A stretch of 64,000 nucleotides of DNA from Tenacibaculum sp. 190524A02b (lineage in GTDB: Bacteria; Bacteroidota; Bacteroidia; Flavobacteriales; Flavobacteriaceae). Of this stretch, positions 17,310-29,100 are shown one piece after another. Every line of letters starts with the position of its first letter. The stretch's first letter is position 1. The DNA lies in NCBI RefSeq assembly GCF_964036645.1, contig NZ_OZ038525.1:434001-498000 (forward strand). Direction: 5' to 3'. The translations under genes were made by a program, and so were the position numbers. Below the pieces are notes generated by a model. That model saw only the letters and a list, made by a program, of their open reading frames with translations. It did not search any database and was not told the origin of the DNA.

Positions 17310-17944
17310 TCCGTTACTTGTTTCTTTACTTCTTCAAAAATAAAAAATAATTCACCTGCTATTTGTTGGCATGTTTCTAGGTATGTTTCTTTGGTGTCTT
17401 CTCTGTTGTCAGAAATCTTTGGGTCTTCATAAGGAAGATGGAACCTCTCTATTGCGTCAGGTATAAAAGGACAATTTTCATCAGCACTATCACATGTAGT
17501 GATTGCTATATATGGATAGTTGTTGTGTTGGTCGTCAAATGTTTTTGAGAAACCTATTAAAGGAGCTTTGCAGCCTTTAAAAGAAATTAGGTACTTAGGG
17601 TTTTGGTGAGAAAAATTATCTACATTAAACTCAAAACCAGATTTTTGTAATGCTCTTACTGTGTTTCTGTGGAATGCAGTAGTTTCAGTTCCTCCAGAAA
17701 AAGGAAAAATATTTTCTAAATTAAAGTAGTTAGCAGCATAAAAACTCCAAACTTGAGCAAACTGACTTCTTCTTGAATTGTGAGTGCAAATAAAGTTTAA
17801 GTTTAGTTTTTCACGTTCAAGATATTCGTCAACAATAGTATCAGCGATTTCAAGTAATAGTTCTTGGCGGTTTTCATTTAAAACTAAAGTTTCTTTTGAG
17901 TGCTCAAAGAAAGTTTTTATATCAAAGTTTTTGGTGTTAATCAT
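17306..17944 (-). CDS. Low-molecular-weight phosphatase / ArsC-like protein
   Basis: A 212-residue protein of the low-molecular-weight tyrosine phosphatase fold, which includes thioredoxin-type arsenate reductases. The phosphate-binding loop FICTHNSRRSQFAQVWS (Cys-X5-Arg) lies near residue 51. Other Cys residues in FKGCKAPLIGF and TTCDSADENCPF could serve the relay cysteines of an arsenate reductase. A helical N-terminal extension of about 45 residues precedes the loop. Neither function is proven: no arsenite pump or ArsR gene is nearby. A TATTTTTG promoter box lies about 34 bases upstream of the start. Confidence 0.75.
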   Translation of the reverse strand: MINTKNFDIKTFFEHSKETLVLNENRQELLLEIADTIVDEYLEREKLNLNFICTHNSRRSQFAQVWSFYAANYFNLENIFPFSGGTETTAFHRNTVRALQKSGFEFNVDNFSHQNPKYLISFKGCKAPLIGFSKTFDDQHNNYPYIAITTCDSADENCPFIPDAIERFHLPYEDPKISDNREDTKETYLETCQQIAGELFFIFEEVKKQVTD

Positions 17945-17977
17945 TTATTTAATGTTCTTTTGTAGTCTGGGTAGGCG

Positions 17978-17985
17978 CAAAAATA
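17978..17985 (-). promoter_or_regulatory. Promoter -7 box for the phosphatase-like gene
   Basis: TATTTTTG on the minus strand, an exact TAnnTTTG match, 33 bases upstream of ATG 17944. Confidence 0.45.
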
Positions 17986-18024
17986 AATGCTAAATCTCAA
18001 TGATAAATTAAATAATGGTTAATT

Positions 18025-18567
18025 ATGTGTTTTGAAATTGGAAACAATGTAGTGGCTTTAGATGATGCAATTAAAGGAAAGGTGGTAGGTTTTTTAGGAG
18101 AGATGATTGTAGTTAAAGACGAAGAAGGTTTGGAGTACAACTTTTATAAAAATGAGATAGTAAAAGTTGATGTAGAACAACGAGAGTTGAGTAAATATCT
18201 TAATATAAATAATACAATTTTAAAGGATAAGTTAAAAGGTGAAAAAAAGAAAGCTAAAAAAAGCTTTGTTAAAATAAAAAAAGAAATAGTGATGGAGGTA
18301 GATTTACATATAGAAAAGCTACTCAAGTCGGTAAAGGGAATGGATAATTATGATATATTATCGTATCAAATAAATGTAGCTAAACAAAAGGTGGAATATT
18401 GTATTCAAAAAAAAATATCTAAGTTGGTATTTATTCATGGTGTAGGAGAAGGTGTGTTAAAAACTGAGTTAGGATATTTGTTGAATAATTATCCAGTTAA
18501 GTATTATGAGGCTTCATATAATCAATATGGCTTAGGAGCCACTGAAGTTTATATATATCAAAACTAG
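18025..18567 (+). CDS. Smr-domain protein
   Basis: A 180-residue protein with a small N-terminal beta domain (IGNNVVALDDAIKGKVVGF) and a C-terminal Smr (small MutS-related) domain. The Smr signatures are MEVDLHIEKL near residue 93 and FIHGVGEGVLKTEL near residue 137, followed by the YNQYGLGATEVYI strand. Smr domains are nucleic-acid-binding nuclease-like modules, but the role of this short flavobacterial form is unknown. The central part is very Lys-rich. It ends 15 bases before the cysteine desulfurase start, although that gene seems to have its own promoter box. Confidence 0.85.
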   Translation: MCFEIGNNVVALDDAIKGKVVGFLGEMIVVKDEEGLEYNFYKNEIVKVDVEQRELSKYLNINNTILKDKLKGEKKKAKKSFVKIKKEIVMEVDLHIEKLLKSVKGMDNYDILSYQINVAKQKVEYCIQKKISKLVFIHGVGEGVLKTELGYLLNNYPVKYYEASYNQYGLGATEVYIYQN

Positions 18568-18570
18568 TCT

Positions 18571-18578
18571 TACTTTTG
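18571..18578 (+). promoter_or_regulatory. Promoter -7 box abutting the cysteine desulfurase start
   Basis: TACTTTTG is an exact TAnnTTTG match ending four bases before ATG 18583. Transcription from it would begin at or next to the start codon, giving a leaderless or nearly leaderless mRNA. Confidence 0.5.
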
Positions 18579-18582
18579 TAAT

Positions 18583-19731
18583 ATGAAAAATATTTACTTA
18601 GATAATGCAGCAACAACTCCTATGTTGCCTGAGGTAGTTAATGTGGTGACTAATGCTATGAATGATAATTACGGTAATCCATCTTCCGTACATCAAATAG
18701 GTAGGAAGGCTAAATCATCAATTGAAACCGCACGAAAAAAAATAGCAAGTTATTTTAATGTAAGTGCTGGTGAGATTTTTTTTACTTCAGGTGGTACAGA
18801 AGCAGATAATATGGTACTTCAAAGCGCTGTTTTAAATTTAGGAGTAGATAATATTGTTACTACAAAAATAGAGCATCATGCTGTTTTGTATACTGTTGAG
18901 TTTTTAAAAGAGAAATACGGAATAAATGTAGTGTTTCTGGGTGTAGATGTTCAGGGGCAGGTTAATGTCTCTGACTTAGAAGGTGTGTTGGGGGAGTTAA
19001 AGGGTAAAACATTAGTGAGCTTGATGTGGGTGAATAATGAAATTGGGAATATATTGCCAATAAAAAAAGTAGCCGAGATATGTAAAAAATATAAAGCTTT
19101 GTTTCATTCGGATACAGTTCAGGCTGTTGGTCATTATGAGTTAAACTTACAAGAAATACCTGTTGATTTTATGGTGGCGAGCGCGCATAAATTTCATGGA
19201 CCTAAAGGGGTAGGTTTTGTTTTTGTTAGAAAAGGTATTGTTATGAGGTCTTTATTTCATGGAGGAGGACAGGAAAGAGGGATGCGATCAAGTACTGAAA
19301 ATGTATATGGTATTTTAGGTATGCAAAAAGCTTTAGAGATCTCAATTAAAGAGATGAAAAAGGATAGGAATAAAATTGAAGTTTTAAAAAAATCTCTTAT
19401 TGAAGGAGTGGGAAATATTTTCCCTTCAGTGCAGTTTAATGGAGTTTCTGGAGTTTTAGAAAAAAGTTCGTATACAATTCTAAACATTAGATTTCCTTTT
19501 AAGGATAAAATGTTGCTTTTTAATTTCGATTTAATGGGGCTTTCTGTTTCTGGAGGGAGTGCTTGTCAAAGTGGTTCGAGCAAAGGTTCACATGTTTTAC
19601 AATCTTTTTTGAATGAGGAAGAGCAAAAAAAAGCTTCAATTCGTTTTTCGTTTAGCAAATTAAACACTATAGAAGATATTAAGGAGGTTTTAGGGTTGAT
19701 GAAAAAGTTGAAAAACCAAAAAAAGCTTTAA
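18583..19731 (+). CDS. Cysteine desulfurase, NifS/IscS-like
   Basis: A 382-residue PLP-dependent aminotransferase class V enzyme converting cysteine to alanine and enzyme-bound persulfide for Fe-S cluster or thiolation chemistry. The N-terminus IYLDNAATTPMLPEV, the FTSGGTEADNM segment, the PLP-lysine box ASAHKFHGPKGVGF near residue 200 and the catalytic-Cys loop SGGSACQSGSSKGSH near residue 326 are all visible. Length is normal. No isc or suf genes are next to it. Nothing resembling a strong terminator directly follows; the leader hairpin at 19963-20023 could terminate its read-through. Confidence 0.92.
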   Translation: MKNIYLDNAATTPMLPEVVNVVTNAMNDNYGNPSSVHQIGRKAKSSIETARKKIASYFNVSAGEIFFTSGGTEADNMVLQSAVLNLGVDNIVTTKIEHHAVLYTVEFLKEKYGINVVFLGVDVQGQVNVSDLEGVLGELKGKTLVSLMWVNNEIGNILPIKKVAEICKKYKALFHSDTVQAVGHYELNLQEIPVDFMVASAHKFHGPKGVGFVFVRKGIVMRSLFHGGGQERGMRSSTENVYGILGMQKALEISIKEMKKDRNKIEVLKKSLIEGVGNIFPSVQFNGVSGVLEKSSYTILNIRFPFKDKMLLFNFDLMGLSVSGGSACQSGSSKGSHVLQSFLNEEEQKKASIRFSFSKLNTIEDIKEVLGLMKKLKNQKKL

Positions 19732-19936
19732 AAGCTAAGTTTAAGGCTTCTTTAGAGGTGTTGTGTTGTTGTTGTGTGGTTTTTAAAGAAAAAGGCTTGA
19801 ATAGCTCTTATTTAGGGTTGTTTTTATTGTTGTTTTTTATTTTAAATTTATTTTATATAAATTTTTATTATTTTGTATTGATGTGACTTTTGAATAAAAA
19901 AAGTGTCATAATAAGTAGATGTAAATAAAAGTTAAT

Positions 19937-19944
19937 TATATTTG
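19937..19944 (+). promoter_or_regulatory. Promoter -7 box for the giant adhesin gene
   Basis: TATATTTG is an exact TAnnTTTG match, 159 bases before ATG 20104. A start five to seven bases downstream would put the compound hairpin at the extreme 5' end of the mRNA. No clear -33 box. Confidence 0.5.
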
Positions 19945-19962
19945 TATCGTTTATTAGAAATT

Positions 19963-20023
19963 CCCCCCGGACTATAGATTTGTCATCGTAAAATGACTAA
20001 ATGTGTTTTCAGGGGGGCTTTTT
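19963..20023 (+). ncRNA. Structured leader: compound hairpin with G6/C6 stem and T run
   Basis: Six C (19963-19968) can pair with six G (20012-20017), and an inner stem pairs ATTTGTCAT (19978-19986) with ATGACTAAAT (19993-20002) with one bulged T around a CGTAAA loop. GGA just inside the outer stem can add pairs with TTC. The outer stem is followed by CTTTTT, as in an intrinsic terminator. GC-rich six-pair stems stand out sharply in this AT-rich DNA. Lying downstream of a promoter box and upstream of the adhesin start, it may be an attenuator, a 5' stabiliser or a ligand-binding RNA. It could instead merely end read-through transcription from the desulfurase gene. I cannot assign it to a known RNA family. 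Confidence 0.55.
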
Positions 20024-20103
20024 AATGTCTCCCATATGAATTTTATAGATAAATATACGGCACTTTTTAAGTGTTGTAAGTGTGTACGTTAAATGTAATT
20101 TAT

Positions 20104-23100
20104 ATGGAGAAGTTTTACTTTTCAAAAAATGTAATTAAGTCTTTTTGGGCGTTGGCGTTGTTGGTAGCGTTTTCTTTTGTGCCTAAGTCATATGGACAAT
20201 GTAGTTTTAATGGCTGGACTAATTCAGGTGTTGTTGTCACTCCTAATCCTACAGCTCAATCAACAAGTGTAATTAATACAGGAAGGTATTTCTTGATGAA
20301 TGTTGTTAATGGTGGGACTTATAATGTGAATACTTGTGCTACAGCTAGTTTTGATACTCAACTTACTGTCTATAACGAAGGTAATGGAAATTTTATTGTT
20401 TATGATGATGATGGTTGTGGGTTAAGATCAAATGTTGATTTTACAGCAACATTTACAGGGCAAGTAAGAGTTGTGGTTACACAGTTTAATTGTGCAACAA
20501 CGACTAATTCAACACAAGTTCAATATTCAGGAACATCACCAGTAGTAGATAGTGATGGAGATGGAGTAGAGGATGGAGTTGATATTTGTAATGGTTTTGA
20601 TGATAATAACGATGATGATAATGATACCGTACCAGATGGCTGTGATTATGATGATGATAATGATGGGATATTAGATATAAATGAGTTAGGTGTATGTACA
20701 ACAAATAATTCTACTTTAAATTGGGATAACGAATATGTGGAAGGAGGAGCAGGTGATCAAACATTAGGAGAGGATCCTTTTATAACAAATCCTAATTTAA
20801 CAATTAATGGTACAGGAGTTAGAATGACAAGAGATGGAGGAGGTTTAGCAGCTGAATATAAAATTAATGATTTTGTTACAACAGCTTCTTCTTATACATT
20901 ATACCAAAAAGCGGAGAATGGAGGTGAATCTTCTCATGTTTTTGAATTTAATGAGCCAGTTTATAATCTTGGTTTTACAATGTATGATGTTGATGAGTTT
21001 GAAAATTTTGGTTCTGGTTTCATTGATCAAGTAGAATTAGTAATAACCAAAGTAGATGGGACTACGCATTCCCTGAGTACTGGTGAGTTTACACTAAATG
21101 GGCAAAGTTTTGCATCAAATGTTTTTACAGGTACAACAGCTAGTAATAATCAGGATGTCATAGTTAATGGTATTCAGACTTGGGTAATGAAAATAGAAGT
21201 GATTTATAGGAATACAACTTCTTCACCAGCTGCTACTCAATTTCACTGGTTTGCTCTTGGTAATTTTACATTTTGTAATTCACATCAAGATAGTGATGGG
21301 GATGGACAGCCTGATTATCAAGATACAGATTCTGATAATGACGGGTGTTTTGATGCTTTGGAAGCAAGTGGAAGTTTTAATCACACGCAATTAACAAATG
21401 GTGCTTTTACTGGAGTTGATGGTAATGGTGTTCCTTCTACAGTAGGAGGCTCAGGGCAAGCTACAAATTCATCAGTAACAGATAATTCTGATAGTACAGC
21501 GTGTTGTGATGCTAGTGTTTCAGGATTGTTAGACTCTGATGGGGATAATATAGTTGATACTTGTGATTTAGACGATGATAATGATGGTATTCTTGATACT
21601 AATGAATGTGGAGGATTATGTACTACAAATTTATTTGAAAACGGAGGGTTTGAAACACCTGGTGTAGCTCCAGGAGGGCATGGTTTTGTTGATGAAAGCT
21701 CCGTTACTGGTTGGGATATAACTCCAGGCACACAAATAGAAGTTTGGGGATCAGGTTTTAATAGTGTTCCAGCTACGGAAGGAGATTCTTTTATAGAAAT
21801 AAATGCAAGTGCTGCATCTGATGTTTTTCAAACTTTTTGTACTAAACCAGGAGATATTATAACTTGGTCTGTAGATCATAGAGGCAGATCAGGTACAGAT
21901 GTAGCTAACGTGAAAATAGGAGCTACATATAATGAAGCAATGGCTTCTACGCCTCAACGTGTTATGAGTACGGGGAATTCTGCTTGGGTAACTTATAGTG
22001 GAGATTATACAGTGCCTGTAGGTCAAACGGAAACAGTTATTGTTTTTGAATCAGTGGCGACATCAGGGGGTGCTTCTTTGGGTAACTTTATTGATAATGT
22101 TCAGATGGTTGTAAAAGAAGATAGCTGTGATACAGATGGAGATGGTATCCCTAATGTATTGGATACTGATTCAGATAATGATGGTTGTTTCGATGCATTA
22201 GAAGCTAGTGGGAGTTTTAACTATACACAATTAACAAATGGAGCATTTACAGGTGTTGACAGCAATGGTGTACCTACTGTAGTTGGAGGAACAGGACAAG
22301 CTACAACAGCAGCGGTTAATGATGTTTCTGATAGCTCTGCTTGTTGTGCAACTAGTGTTTCTGGTTTTGAGGATGCTGATTTGGACGGTGTTATAGATGT
22401 ATGTGATCAAGATGATGATAATGATGGAATATTAGATGTAAATGAAGGATGTTCTAGTAGTTTAATACCAGGTAAAATTCAGGTTACACCACCAGTTGGT
22501 GCATGGGAAGTATTTCTTTTTGATGGACATTTTGAAGTGCCTAATGCAGCAAATCCATCTGATAGAGAATCAAGAGGAGCAAATGGAGCTATAGGAGGAG
22601 TGCCTGTTTTGAGTGCGCATGGTTTCTATACAGGAAACGCTACTTCCTATACGTTTAATGATACTAGTATTGGAGGTTCTCAAAATCCTGACTCAAGTAT
22701 TGAAACATCAGGAGTTGAGCTTAGTACATTAACTCCTTTTACTACGTCTAATAGCGGGAATTGGTCTATAATTTATAAAAGAACAATTGAAAATAATGGA
22801 ACAATAACAATAGGAGCTGCTGGTTCCTATGTTGATGATTGGGTAGAAGTGTTTGTTAATGGAGTACTTGTAGATTCTATTAATAGTTTTACCAGTAATT
22901 TACCAGCTGGCGATATTATTTCTGAAACTGTTTCTGCTGGAGATGTAGTTGAAATAAGATTGTCAAATGGGCTTTCGGCTGGAGGTTTTAATTTGTCTAT
23001 TCAAACATTAAGTGAGACAACTGTAGCTACAATTTGTGGGATAGATACTGACATGGATGATATTAATGACCATGCTGATGTTGATTCAGATAATGATGGT

Positions 23101-26100
23101 TGTTATGATGCTATTGAAGGGGCTGATAATTTTACAGTAACAAACTTAACTTCAAGTAATAATTTGGCTGATGCTGACGAAGGCGCTGTAAATACAAATG
23201 GAGTTCCTACAAACTCAGGGAGTCCTCAGAATACAACTATAGCTGTAGTTACAAGTGATGTAATATCAAATATAAATATTACTCCTAGTCCAGCAGTGGT
23301 GTGTGAAAATCAAAATATTACATTAACAGCAACACCAACAGGTGTAAGAGTGACGGACTTTGGTACTACAGGAGCAACTACAGATGATACAACAATAGTT
23401 ATTCCTTCTGGAGATTATCAATATAGATGGTATTTAGGAACAAGTACCACACCTTTAACAGATACTGCTCCTTATAGTGGTACTAGTACAGCTGCATTAA
23501 TAATTTCAAATGTTCCAGCAGGATTTAATGGAAATAATTATAGGGTTGAAGTTACAACATCTAACAACTCTTGTCCTGAAAATGAAAGTATAAGTTTAGC
23601 GGTAAATGCAGAACCAAATTTAGTAATTACAAATCCTGCAGCAGTTTGTAGTCCTTCTACAGTCGATTTAACAGAAGCTTCAATTACTGCTGGAAGTGAT
23701 ACAGGGACATTGGCTTATTTTACCGATTCAGGATTAACGAATTCAGTGACTAATCCTACAGCTGTTTCTGACGGAACTTATTATATTAGATTAACTGATG
23801 CCAATGGTTGTATTAGTTCAGGAGCTGTTGTGGTAACTGTTTCAAGTAATCCAAGTGCACCTACAGTTGGACCAGATTTATGTGCACCTATAAATATACC
23901 TACTGTATGTACTTATGATAGTTCTATTCCTTCAGGTGGATTAACTATTAGTTCAGGTGAGTCTTTATGTATAAACTCTAATTTTAATCATTTAGGAAAT
24001 ATAACGGTTGCTAATGGAGCTACCATATATGTGTCGAATGGAGCTCAATTTAATGTTAATGGAGCGATATTATTAAATGGCGGAGAAATAATTTTAGCAG
24101 ATGGCTCATCAATAGCTATTAATGGTAGTATTTCTTTTAATAGTGGAGGAGTTATAAATGCATATAGTACTTTACAAACTAGTAATGAAAATATAACATC
24201 TATAAATAATAGTTCTCAACCAACATGTAATTCTGCAGGTGATTATTGTCCTATTTCAAGTTTTTTTGGCTCTATTGCAGGAACACCTGATATAAATATT
24301 TTTCCATGTAAAAAAACTGGCGATATTTCTGAATGTGCAGAATCACCAATACAAACTTTAGAAGCAGTTGCCATACCTCCTTTTGGATCGAATGTTGTTT
24401 GGTATGATGCAAGTTCTGGTGGAAATGTTGTAGCTACACCAACGTTAAATAGTGTTGGGACAGTAACATATTATGCTGAAAGTCTAAGTGGAGCAGGATG
24501 TGTTAGTTCATCAAGAACTCCTGTTGTTTTAAGAATAGACCCATTACCATTAGCCGATGCACCATCAAATGTAGAGGCATGTGATACTTATACTTTACCA
24601 GCGCTTACTAACGGAGCTTACTTTACTACCACAGGCGGAGTAGGTCCAGTAGCAGCAGGAACCGCAATAACAAGTACCACCACATTATTTGTCTATAGTG
24701 CAGGAACAGGCAGTTGTCCAGATGTAGAGAACAGTTTTACAGTAACAATAAATGATACACCATTAGCCGATGCACCGTCAAATGTAGAGGCATGTGATAC
24801 TTATACTTTACCAGCGCTTACTAACGGAGCTTACTTTACTACCACAGGCGGAGTAGGTCCAGTAGCAGCAGGAACAGCAATAACAAGTACCACCACATTA
24901 TTTGTCTATAGTGCAGGAACAGGCAGTTGTTCAGATGTAGAGAACAGTTTTACAGTAACAATAAATGATACACCATTAGCAGATGCACCGTCAAATGTAG
25001 AGGCATGTGATACTTATACTTTACCAGCGCTTACTAACGGAGCTTACTTTACTACCACAGGCGGAGTAGGTCCAGTAGCAGCAGGAACAGCAATAACAAG
25101 TACCACCACATTATTTGTCTATAGTGCAGGAACAGGCAGTTGTTCAGATGTAGAGAACAGTTTTACAGTAACAATAAATAATACACCATTAGCAGATGCA
25201 CCGTCAAATGTAGAGGCATGTGATACTTATACTTTACCAGCGCTTACTAACGGAGCTTACTTTACTACCACAGGTGGAGTAGGTCCAGTAGCAGCAGGAA
25301 CAGCAATAACAAGTACCACCACATTATTTGTCTATAGTGCAGGAACCGGCAGTTGTTCAGATGTAGAGAACAGTTTTACAGTAACTATAAATGATACACC
25401 ATTAGCCGATGCACCGTCAAATGTAGAGGCATGTGATACTTATACTTTACCAGCGCTTACTAACGGAGCTTACTTTACTACCACAGGCGGAGTAGGTCCA
25501 GTAGCAGCAGGAACAGCAATAACAAGTACCACCACATTATTTGTCTATAGTGCAGGAACCGGCAGTTGTTCAGATGTAGAGAACAGTTTTACAGTAACAA
25601 TAAATGCTACACCATTAGCCGATGCACCGTCAAATGTAGAGGCATGTGATACTTATACTTTACCAGCGCTTACAAACGGAGCTTACTTTACTACCACAGG
25701 CGGAGTAGGTCCAGTAGCAGCAGGAACAGCAATAACAAGTACCACCACCTTATTTGTCTATAGTGCAGGAACCGGTAGTTGTTCAGATGTAGAGAACAGT
25801 TTTACAGTAACTATAAATGATACACCATTAGCCGATGCACCGTCAAATGTAGAGGCATGTGATACTTATACTTTACCAGCGCTTACTAACGGAGCTTACT
25901 TTACTACAACAGGCGGAGTAGGTCCAGTAGCAGCAGGAACCGCAATAACAAGTACCACCACATTATTTGTCTATAGTGCAGGAACCGGCAGTTGTTCAGA
26001 TGTAGAGAACAGTTTTACAGTAACTATAAATGCTACACCATTAGCAGATGCACCGTCAAATGTAGAGGCATGTGATACTTATACTTTACCAGCGCTTACA

Positions 26101-29100
26101 AACGGAGCTTACTTTACTACCACAGGCGGAGTAGGTCCAGTAGCAGCAGGAACCGCAATAACAAGTACCACCACATTATTTGTCTATAGTGCAGGAACCG
26201 GTAGTTGTTCAGATGTAGAGAACAGTTTTACAGTAACAATAAATGATACACCATTAGCCGATGCACCGTCAAATGTAGAGGCATGTGATACTTATACTTT
26301 ACCAGCGCTTACTAACGGAGCTTACTTTACTACCACAGGCGGAGTAGGTCCAGTAGCAGCAGGAACAGCAATAACAAGTACCACCACATTATTTGTCTAT
26401 AGTGCAGGAACCGGCAGTTGTTCAGATGTAGAGAACAGTTTTACAGTAACAATAAATGATACACCATTAGCCGATGCACCGTCAAATGTAGAGGCATGTG
26501 ATACTTATACTTTACCAGCGCTTACTAACGGAGCTTACTTTACTACCACAGGCGGAGTAGGTCCAGTAGCAGCAGGAACAGCAATAACAAGTACCACCAC
26601 ATTATTTGTCTATAGTGCAGGAACAGGCAGTTGTTCAGATGTAGAGAACAGTTTTACAGTAACTATAAATAATACACCATTAGCAGATGCACCGTCAAAT
26701 GTAGAGGCATGTGATACTTATACTTTACCAGCGCTTACAAACGGAGCTTACTTTACTACCACAGGCGGAGTAGGTCCAGTAGCAGCAGGAACCGCAATAA
26801 CAAGTACCACCACATTATTTGTCTATAGTGCAGGAACCGGTAGTTGTTCAGATGTAGAGAACAGTTTTACAGTAACTATAAATGATACACCATTAGCCGA
26901 TGCACCGTCAAATGTAGAGGCGTGTGATACTTATACTTTACCAGCGCTTACTAACGGAGCTTACTTTACTACCACAGGCGGAGTAGGTCCAGTAGCAGCA
27001 GGAACAGCAATAACAAGTACCACCACATTATTTGTCTATAGTGCAGGAACCGGCAGTTGTTCAGATGTAGAGAACAGTTTTACAGTAACAATAAATGATA
27101 CACCATTAGCAGATGCACCGTCAAATGTAGAGGCATGTGATACTTATACTTTACCAGCGCTTACAAACGGAGCTTACTTTACTACCACAGGCGGAGTAGG
27201 TCCAGTAGCAGCAGGAACAGCAATAACAAGTACCACCACATTATTTGTCTATAGTGCAGGAACAGGCAGTTGTTCAGATGTAGAGAACAGTTTTACAGTA
27301 ACAATAAATGCTACACCATTAGCAGATGCACCGTCAAATGTAGAGGCATGTGATACTTATACTTTACCAGCGCTTACTAACGGAGCTTACTTTACTACAA
27401 CAGGTGGAGTAGGCCCAGTAGCAGCAGGAACAGCAATAACAAGTACCACCACATTATTTGTCTATAGTGCAGGAACCGGCAGTTGTTCAGATGTAGAGAA
27501 CAGTTTTACAGTAACAATAAATGATACACCATTAGCAGATGCACCGTCAAATGTAGAGGCATGTGATACTTATACTTTACCAGCGCTTACTAACGGAGCT
27601 TACTTTACTACAACAGGCGGAGTAGGTCCAGTAGCAGTAGGAACTGCAATAACAAGTACCACCACATTATTTGTCTATAGTGCAGGAACAGGCAGTTGTT
27701 CAGATGTAGAGAACAGTTTTACAGTAACAATAAATAATACACCATTAGCAGATGCACCGTCAAATGTAGAGGCATGTGATACTTATACTTTACCAGCGCT
27801 TACAAACGGAGCTTACTTTACTACCACAGGCGGAGTAGGTCCAGTAGCAGCAGGAACAGCAATAACAAGTACCACCACATTATTTGTCTATAGTGCAGGA
27901 ACCGGCAGTTGTTCAGATGTAGAGAACAGTTTTACAGTAACAATAAATGATACACCATTAGCCGATGCACCGTCAAATGTAGAGGCGTGTGATACTTATA
28001 CTTTACCAGCGCTTACAAACGGAGCTTACTTTACTACCACAGGCGGAGTAGGTCCAGTAGCAGCAGGAACAGCAATAACAAGTACCACCACATTATTTGT
28101 CTATAGTGCAGGAACAGGTAGTTGTTCAGATGTAGAGAACAGTTTTACAGTAACAATAAATGATACACCATTAGCCGATGCACCGTCAAATGTAGAGGCA
28201 TGTGATACTTATACTTTACCAGCGCTTACAAACGGAGCTTACTTTACTACCACAGGCGGAGTAGGTCCAGTAGCAGCAGGAACAGCAATAACAAGTACCA
28301 CCACATTATTTGTCTATAGTGCAGGAACAGGTAGTTGTTCAGATGTAGAGAACAGTTTTACAGTAACAATAAATGATACACCATTAGCCGATGCACCGTC
28401 AAATGTAGAGGCATGTGATACTTATACTTTACCAGCGCTTACAAACGGAGCTTACTTTACTACAACAGGCGGAGTAGGTCCAGTAGCAGCAGGAACAGCA
28501 ATAACAAGTACCACCACATTATTTGTCTATAGTGCAGGAACCGGCAGTTGTTCAGATGTAGAGAACAGTTTTACAGTAACAATAAATGATACACCATTAG
28601 CCGATGCACCGTCAAATGTAGAGGCATGTGATACTTATACTTTACCAGCGCTTACAAACGGAGCTTACTTTACTACAACAGGCGGAGTAGGTCCAGTAGC
28701 AGCAGGAACAGCAATAACAAGTACCACCACCTTATTTGTCTATAGTGCAGGAACAGGTAGTTGTTCAGATGTAGAGAACAGTTTTACAGTAACAATAAAT
28801 GATACACCATTAGCAGATGCACCAGCAAATGTAGAGGCGTGTGATACTTATACTTTACCAGCGCTTACAAACGGAGCTTACTTTACTACCACAGGCGGAG
28901 TAGGTCCAGTAGCAGCAGGAACAGCAATAACAAGTACCACCACATTATTTGTCTATAGTGCAGGAACAGGTAGTTGTTCAGATGTAGAGAACAGTTTTAC
29001 AGTAACAATAAATGATACACCATTAGCAGATGCACCGTCAAATGTAGAGGCATGTGATACTTATACTTTACCAGCGCTTACTAACGGAGCTTACTTTACT

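Larger units (their letters stand above)
19732..20103 (+). other. Long leader/intergenic region before the giant adhesin gene
   Basis: A 372-base gap. It holds a promoter box (19937-19944), a compound hairpin with a G6/C6 stem and T run (19963-20023), and two tiny open frames: ATG 19993 encoding MTKCVFRGAF, and ATG 20036 encoding [18 protein letters not shown]. The first about 200 bases show nothing recognisable. Confidence 0.6.

Noticed and set aside
17306..17944. Calling the phosphatase-like gene a proven arsenate reductase (arsC)
   Set aside because: The Cys-X5-Arg loop fits, but no ars genes are adjacent and tyrosine phosphatases share the fold; only the superfamily is supported.
20080..20103. 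GTG start eight codons upstream of the adhesin ATG
   Set aside because: It would place a polar stretch before an otherwise complete signal peptide; ATG 20104 fits better.
20504..20704. Minus-strand His/Tyr-rich frames opposite the Asp-rich repeats (also 50648-50953)
   Set aside because: Antisense of GAT-rich codons always gives His/Tyr/Leu-rich peptides; they are not genes.
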